A DNA stretch of 64,000 nt from Carettochelys insculpta (taxonomy: Eukaryota > Chordata > Testudines > Carettochelyidae): contig NC_134138.1 in NCBI RefSeq assembly GCF_033958435.1, positions 266,081,798-266,145,797 on the forward strand, given 5' to 3'. A program made the translations under genes and the position numbers. This document shows positions 57,897 to 64,000 of this stretch, one piece after another. The notes below the pieces were generated by a model that was not told where the DNA came from, did no database searches, and saw nothing but the letters and a program-made list of their open reading frames with translations. How positions within the stretch are numbered: the first letter of the stretch is position 1; each line of letters opens with the position of its first letter.

Positions 57897-58607
57897 GGCT
57901 ACGTCTACATGTGCACGCTACATCGAAATAGCTTATTTCGATGTAGCGACATCAAAATAGTCTGTTTCGATGAATAACGTCTACACGTCCTCCAGGGCTG
58001 GCGACGTCGACGTTCAACTTCGACGTTGGGCAGCACCACATTGAAATAGGCACTGCGAGGGAACGTCTACACGCCAAAGTAGCACACATCGAAATAAGGG
58101 TGCCAGGAACAGCTGCAGACAGGGTCACAGGGCGGACTCAACAGCAAGCCGCTCCCTTAAAGGGCCCCTCCCAGACACAGTTGCACTAAACAACACAAGA
58201 TCCACAGAGCCGACAACTGGTTGCAGACCCTGTGCATGCAGCATGGATCCCCAGCTGCAGCAGCAGCAGCCAGAAGCCCTGGGCTAAGGGCTGCTGCACA
58301 CGGTGACCATAGAGCCTCGCAGGGGCTGGAGAGAGAGCGTCTCTCAACCCCTCAGCTGATGGCCGCCATGGCGGACCCCGCTATTTCGATGTTGCGGGAC
58401 GCGGATAGTCTACACGTGCCCTACTTCGACGTTCAACTTCGAAGTAGGGCGCTATTCCCATCCCCTCATGGGGTTAGTGACTTCGACGTGTCGCCGCCTA
58501 ATGTCGATTTCAACTTCGAAATAGCGCCCAACATGTGTAGCCGTGACGGGCGCTATTTCGAAGTTGGCACCGCTACTTCGAAGTAGCGTGCACGTGTAGA
58601 CGTGGCC
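57897..58607 (+). mobile_element. Harbinger-like MITE, 0.7-kb subfamily
   Basis: Ends GGCTACGTCTACATGTGC and GCACGTGTAGACGTGGCC, with TAA on both sides (57894-57896 and 58608-58610). At 711 bp it is the cleanest copy of this subfamily. Confidence 0.92.
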
Positions 58608-59480
58608 TAAGAGAGCATTCTGCAAAGGCTTTGAGAGAGGCTGTGAAAGCAGGGCAAGCTCTCCAAAAAGGAGACAAAGGAAAAGCTGTGATGGAGGGGA
58701 AAATTAAACACCTTAAAAAAGAGACTTTGGAGAGAAATTTGGCCCCAGGCCAAAATTTACAGCAGCTATAATCAGAAAGGGTGGGAATCTTCCATGGAGC
58801 AGTAGAGAGACAGATTGCTGCCTTGAAGGCACAGAAGCAGCAGGAAATAAAATATAAATTTAAAGTTGAGTTTGCAGATGAACTGATTTCTCATCCCTCT
58901 TTCCTCCCCCAAAAGGCAGTGGAGTTATTTGCCTTTCGCTACCTCAGAAAACTTTCTCTAGGACTGGATTGCTTCAAACAGATGTGTTTTGTCCCATTAC
59001 ACAGACAATGATAAGTCACCTGTCAATAACTTCAGGACAAACTACTGATGAGGAATTATGCGGAACACTCAGGGGAATGTTTGAGTATTGTATTGGACAA
59101 TGTGAGTTCCTTCACAAACAGCAGATGGGCAACCCAATGATGCAAAAATTTGAAGAAATAAAAAGCCACAAACAAGGTTAACTCGGATGGGTCTGGAATG
59201 AAGAAACTACCATGAGAAGTTGCCAGAATTCCTGACAGCTCTACCTACTTTGCCAAGCTGAATTTCATAAATCACAAAAGAATATTTTGCAATACTATGT
59301 GGATCCTAAAGAGGGGAGAGATTATTTGAGGGAGAGGGAGGAAAGGGAAACCAGGGAAGTCTTATTTGCACAGCTACTGGTCTCTGATCATGGCATTGCA
59401 AATAAAGTAATTGCTTGTCACTGGGATGTGAAGGAAAAGAGAACCATTTACAGAAATTTTATAATAATTATTGTTCAATA
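58608..59480 (+). pseudogene. Unidentified coding-like stretch
   Basis: Several plus-strand frames hand over to one another. They read ALREAVKAGQALQKGDKGK and KGWESSMEQ, then QQEIKYKFKVEFADELISHP and AFRYLRKLSLG. Next come MISHLSITSGQTTDEELCG and EYCIGQCEFLHKQQMGNP, and then YYVDPKEGRDYLREREERE. The composition is charged and protein-like rather than random. I do not recognise the parent. A decayed processed pseudogene or transposon ORF are both possible; no poly-A tail or duplication was found. Confidence 0.3.
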
Positions 59481-62041
59481 GTTGATGTAGCAGCAAATGT
59501 ATAGTAGTGGAACAGCAGTGACATGTCAGAACTTTCACATCAATGAAACTGAATGAGTCAATTTGATCTGTCATTCTCAGTTTTCATCAAACTTATCACT
59601 GCTGAATGTAGTTAGCTCATTGGCTAGTAAAGTTGGAGTCTCTCAACAAAGCTTAAGCACCCATTTTGAGAAAGAAGTCCCAGCTTGCTGGAGATCTTGC
59701 AAACTGTAGTTATGAAGTCATGAAGAATTAATTTTTGTCCCATAGATGCAAACCTCACCTGGAACATGGCTAAAGTCGCAGTTGGCAAACTATATGACTG
59801 ATTGGATGTAATAGGAGATGATGGCCTCTCCAAATGCTCTGGTCCAGGAATGCCAAATTCTGTAAAAAGCAAGGTAAAGAAAAATGAACAAAAGAAGCAG
59901 AAGGAAAACAAATAAAGGACAAAGCTAAATACCAGCTCTAAAACTGGAAGGTAAAGAAGACAATGAAAATCCAAAACAAGAAGCACAGTCTGTTTTACTC
60001 AAGAACCAGCTGACTGAAGCCAAATTAAATAATGCTCTCAATATGCTCAGAGTTTTAGGTATCTTAGTCTGTCTTACTAATAAAGTTAGATGTGTTAGGT
60101 TTTTTTTATATTGACTTGCTAGATGTTGGCCATGATTCAGTGAGGATGTTTCTGTAGCTGGATGATGAAAGATCTGTTGGAAATTTAATGTTGTTGGTCT
60201 CAATCCAGCTAGCCCTAGGGCAGCTTTCTTTTCTGTATTACTTCTAGCAAACTACAACTGAAGGTTGCAGCTATTATGCCTCTCTCTACTCCTTTTGTGT
60301 GCCTTCACCACAGCATGACACAACCATTAGACCATCAGGACATTTTCTCCAGTCCTGAATCAAATTACTGGAGAGAATTGCTCTCCAAATCAGAGAATAG
60401 ATGGATTTTTGAGTTAAGATGAGTGAAATGCTGGAAAACTGGACACTTACACAGTTGCCATTAAGCTTGAGAGATATCATCAAAGGTGAATGAAGACAAG
60501 TCATATCTTCTAGATCTGTTTTTTTCCTTTCTTTACCTCGAGTCAGAACCTTCCCACATTGTTATAAAGCACAGGGCTACATAGGAGTCAGGCATTATTT
60601 ATTACAACATAGCTAAAACATACTTAGGTCTTGCCAGTTTACTGAAGCATTAACCATGCTGTTGCATCACATGGCAGCTTTGGACTTCTCATATCTAAAG
60701 CATAATATTGTAATGTCTGTTGTAACTAGTCAAAACATATGTAAACTGGCTCTCCCACAAAGTCTCTTTAATTGTGTAGGAGTGGACTCAAGACAGCATT
60801 GATCCAGATTGTATATGAAATGTTCTTAGAATAAAAAAAATTACATCTTAAACAAGTTTTAAATTCTGTATCTGTTGAGGTGCCCATTAGAATTACCCCG
60901 ATTACTGTCTTCATCTGACCAGCGCATCTAGCTGTTGTTTTTGTTGCGTTAACTCACCCGTCTCAGCCCTGGTGTGCTGAGCATCTCCTGAGCAGGGCTG
61001 TTTTTAAAACAGAAAAGTCTACTTGTTAATAGTGGTTTGTTTGTTTGCCCTTGGGACTATTTATAAAAACATCAGCAAGCCAGGGAATTCTGCCAGCAGA
61101 AATAACCAGTATATAATTAAAGATACTCCCCCCACCATATTTGTACACACATATATATACACACACAGGTCTGACCTATTCAATGGTTCAGCTGTGCCCC
61201 TTTATCACACACTCATGCATGCACAAGCATGCAAAGGCAGCCATTTTTATGGTGTGTCTGTATGATTTGTTTTATAAATACATAATAGTCTCAAAAATAG
61301 TATTTGGAATACTGTAAAGAACAAACAAAAATAAACTAAAGTGGGCTTAATGCCTAGAGAAACCAGACTCAAACTAAACCTGGAAAACCAAAAGGGATGT
61401 CAAAGTGGTCAAAGATACACAAACCCGGAAAGAGAGAGAGGCCTTGTACTGAGTTTTGTGGAAGCCACAGGGCAGGAATTCAGTAGGCTTAGGTCTCTGA
61501 AGCGGGTGGAGGTTCCCCACAGCACACCCCACAATACAGAAATAAAGGACAGCTATGTGTGTAGTAGAGGGCAGAGCTTAAAAGGGCAAATGCCACAAAG
61601 TATTACTAGTGTGTGGGGTGTGGCACGAATGTAGAATAATACATTGGAATCACAAATCCTTTCATGATAAATGGTGAAATACAGGGAAAAATATGCCCTG
61701 TAGTGATTTGGTGTGGGACTTTAGGGATCAAAGGAGGGACTCTTGGTTGACTATATGCTAGAGTCAGATGGAACTGCAGGATTGTTAACAAGCTGAGGCC
61801 AAAGCATTTGAATCTGGATTATGTTTAAAATCAGAGTTTAGGATTGAGACTGAATGAAGTCTAAGGGTGGGTTATGATTTGATAAAGTCAAAATGGCTAA
61901 ATAACAGGAATTTCATCCGTCCAGGAGAGACAAGATTTGAATGGTGGAGTTTTGTTTCCAGGCTCCCCTAGGCAAAGGAGGGAAGAGCTAGCTGAAACAG
62001 ACCTGATTTAGTGGACTCTACAAAGGTGAGCTGTACAAAAG
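59481..62041. other. Intron, nothing recognised
   Basis: AT-rich with short dinucleotide runs (for example near 61148-61166); no exon, RNA gene or repeat ends. Confidence 0.45.
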
Positions 62042-62317
62042 AAGAGAACAACAAGAAGTCTTTGTGGCACCTTATGGACTAACAGATATTTTGGAGCATA
62101 AGCTTTCATGGGCAAAGACCCACTTCATCAGATGCGTGAGTGGGGGTGGCGGTTTCAGAGGGAATACCCCTCCGAAACCACCCCCCCATTCATGCATCTG
62201 ATGAAGGGGGTCTTTGCCCACAAAAGCTTATGCTCCAAAATATCTGTTAGTCCATAAGGTGCCACAAGACTTCTTGTTGTTCTCGAAGCTACAGACTACC
62301 ATGGCTACCTCTCTGAT
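62042..62317. mobile_element. Penelope-like fold-back tail, subfamily 2, with 13-bp target duplication
   Basis: Two tails face each other around a centre near 62155-62175. AGCTGTACAAAAG is present at 62029-62041 and 62318-62330, so the whole fold-back integrated at once. As at 21.4 kb, the right arm is longer at its outer end by about 40 bp (ending ACCTCTCTGAT). Confidence 0.85.
62096..62135 (-). ncRNA. Hammerhead-ribozyme-like motif, subfamily 2
   Basis: Reverse strand: GCAU (stem I), CUGAUGA core, one extra A, GUGGG-UCUUUG-CCCAU (stem II, one G-U pair), GAA, AGCU palindrome, U, AUGC (other stem I strand). The right-arm partner near 62194-62232 is broken: AAA replaces GAA. Confidence 0.58.
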
Positions 62318-64000
62318 AGCTGTACAAAAGTGTCCTATTTGGGTAGGCTTAACTTAGGAACAGGACTGAATCAGACTGATAACCAAAACCACAATGAGTA
62401 CTTTGGAGTTGGGGATTCAAATCCTTCCCTTTCCCAAGAGGATCATTAGAGATTCCAGTGTTGGCCACACGCTTCCTGGGGTAGAAAATAAGCCGACCTG
62501 GCTGACCACTGTCTCCTTAAAAGGAGGTAGGAGGAAGGGGCAGTTACTGAAGTATCACAGGCCTACATGATTAGTGGTTTATATACAGTCAGCACTCAAA
62601 ACATTTAATCTGCTCAGTTGTGCCTGGAAGCTGAGGAGAATCCTGAGGTTCTATACAATTTGTGTGGGGTGGGGAGAGCAGCTAATAATATCCCACCTCG
62701 GGATTCTGGGGGTCAAGTAGCTCACCTCAGGGTGTGTATATGGGAAATGTGGATAGGTTACAGGTATACTGTTCTAGGCAGCTGAATATGGACAAAGCAG
62801 TACATCTCTTCCTCCTCAAACCCAGCAAACTGGTAGTGTAGACGGCAGTGTTTGAAGTTTCTTCCCCTTCATTCCTGAAATCCTGTGTCTTTTCTGTGGG
62901 CACAGCAATTTTACTCCAGTTATTACACACCGGCTCAGAATTGGGCCTGTGGGTCAATGAAGCCACAGGAGCTGCAGTCTCTCAACTACTCAGTTCTGCC
63001 ATGACAAAAAAGGCTTTGAATGATAATTTGTGAACATATCTCTAAAATCAGCTTAATCCAATATTCAACAGCAGCATAAATGTTCCTTTTACATTTGAAA
63101 AACACTGCTGCTTTTCATTTTTTTATGCTTTGCCATAACCAAGCTTTTTTGTATTCTAGGACTAGCTAACATGTGCTTTCTTCTCTCTGCCATGTTTTAC
63201 CAGAATTCAAACATGTGGGTTGTTGCTTTTTTAACCAAAGTTTGAGAACTTGCCAGAGCTGTACAGAAATGCAGATCTCAGAGTCTCAGTTCCTCTTTTA
63301 GCACAGAACCTTGGCAGAACTGCTGTAAGCTCCACTCCGACAGTGAGATACTAATTTCTCCACAGCTGCTGTACTTGGATATAAAGGGTTAAGGGTTGAT
63401 GATGAAACCAGCCTCCTGTTTACAGTCATTGCAGAACTGTAGTATAGAAATTTCCATCTGCACCAGAATTAAAAAAAATCCTAGCTGTTTATGTGCCCAT
63501 TTAGAGCCAAATACAAAAATAGTGGCTAAACCAAGCATGTGAACTTTTATTAGTGCACGCAGTGTGAACAGTCAATGATCTAAAAGAGATCCAAGGTCAT
63601 AATTTTTTTTTCTCTCCTCTGAAAATGCCAGCTAGCTATTTTAGTACAGTTGGCAAAAGTTTCTCTATCAGAATTAAGAACTAGAATTTCACTTGTGTAA
63701 GTATCTGTGTTTTGGCTGCTAAATTCTGTCAGTCTCTGGAATTAGATCTCATAATGGTGCAGAATTTACTCGTTTAACAAGACACTATCAGTTTAAAAAT
63801 CATATTTGAAATCATTATCTTTGTTATTAGCAACATAGGTGTTCCAAACTCATGTGTTTCTAAAAATTTGACTTACTCTTTACTATTTAGGCTGTTTGTT
63901 TAATCTTTTGAATTTGACTTGGTTTGAACAATGAGGAAGACTAGAATGAAAGCGTACAAATGACTAGAACAGAAAAGTCAGAGGCCTGATTATTTTGAGG
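62318..64000. other. Intron, nothing recognised
   Basis: No exon-like frame with splice sites and no repeat ends were found up to the window edge. Confidence 0.45.

Larger units (their letters stand above)
32122..64000 (+). other. PRKAG2 intron 1 (start; continues beyond the window)
   Basis: No later PRKAG2 exon was recognised up to 64000. Long first introns are known for this gene. The intron is filled with transposons, listed separately. No alternative first exon could be supported. Confidence 0.7.

Noticed and set aside
62194..62240. Hammerhead motif in the right arm of the 62-kb fold-back
   Set aside because: The GAA box reads AAA and stem II has GGGGG in place of GUGGG.

Overview
This window is vertebrate nuclear DNA. 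The repeat content points to a sauropsid and most likely a turtle: CR1 LINEs ending in ATTCTATGA-type tails, a tRNA-derived SINE fused to a CR1-like tail, Penelope-like element tails, and very many TTCGAA-rich PIF/Harbinger-type MITEs. No bacterial operon, CRISPR array or phage gene is present. Species cannot be fixed from sequence alone.

The one host gene I can support is PRKAG2 (AMPK gamma-2 regulatory subunit), plus strand. A CpG island at about 30.9-32.5 kb surrounds the first coding exon (32017-32115), which encodes the N-terminus of the long isoform and stops at a clean GTAAGT donor. Everything to the right (32116-64000) is the start of a very large first intron; everything to the left is intergenic sequence upstream of PRKAG2.

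Left half (1-30.8 kb): the end of a Harbinger-like transposon still carrying a Myb/SANT-like gene (1-2338); a CR1 LINE split by a solo LTR (8.8-11.4 kb); several MITEs; a hAT element that swallowed a Penelope tail (14.2-14.9 kb); a LINE C-terminal fragment (17.8-18.6 kb); an RTE-type LINE of about 3.2 kb (22.0-25.2 kb); a fossil BED-finger hAT transposase (27.5-28.95 kb); and a Penelope-like fragment with a GIY-YIG remnant (29.8-30.3 kb). Right half, inside the intron: more CR1, hAT and Harbinger copies, a tRNA-CR1 SINE, and two more Penelope tails.

The most interesting signal is in the Penelope-like tails at 14.4, 21.4, 55.1 and 62.1 kb. Each contains a short motif matching the hammerhead ribozyme core (CUGANGA, stem II, GAA, AGCU palindrome). 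In the two subfamilies stem I has different sequence but stays paired. Two of the copies are fold-backs flanked by perfect 12- and 13-bp target duplications. Hammerheads are known in Penelope-like elements in general; activity here is inference. A second theme is nine Harbinger-like copies, most with 3-bp target duplications. The 0.7-kb MITEs share their terminal sequence with the Myb/SANT-carrying element, which identifies the family they were cut down from.
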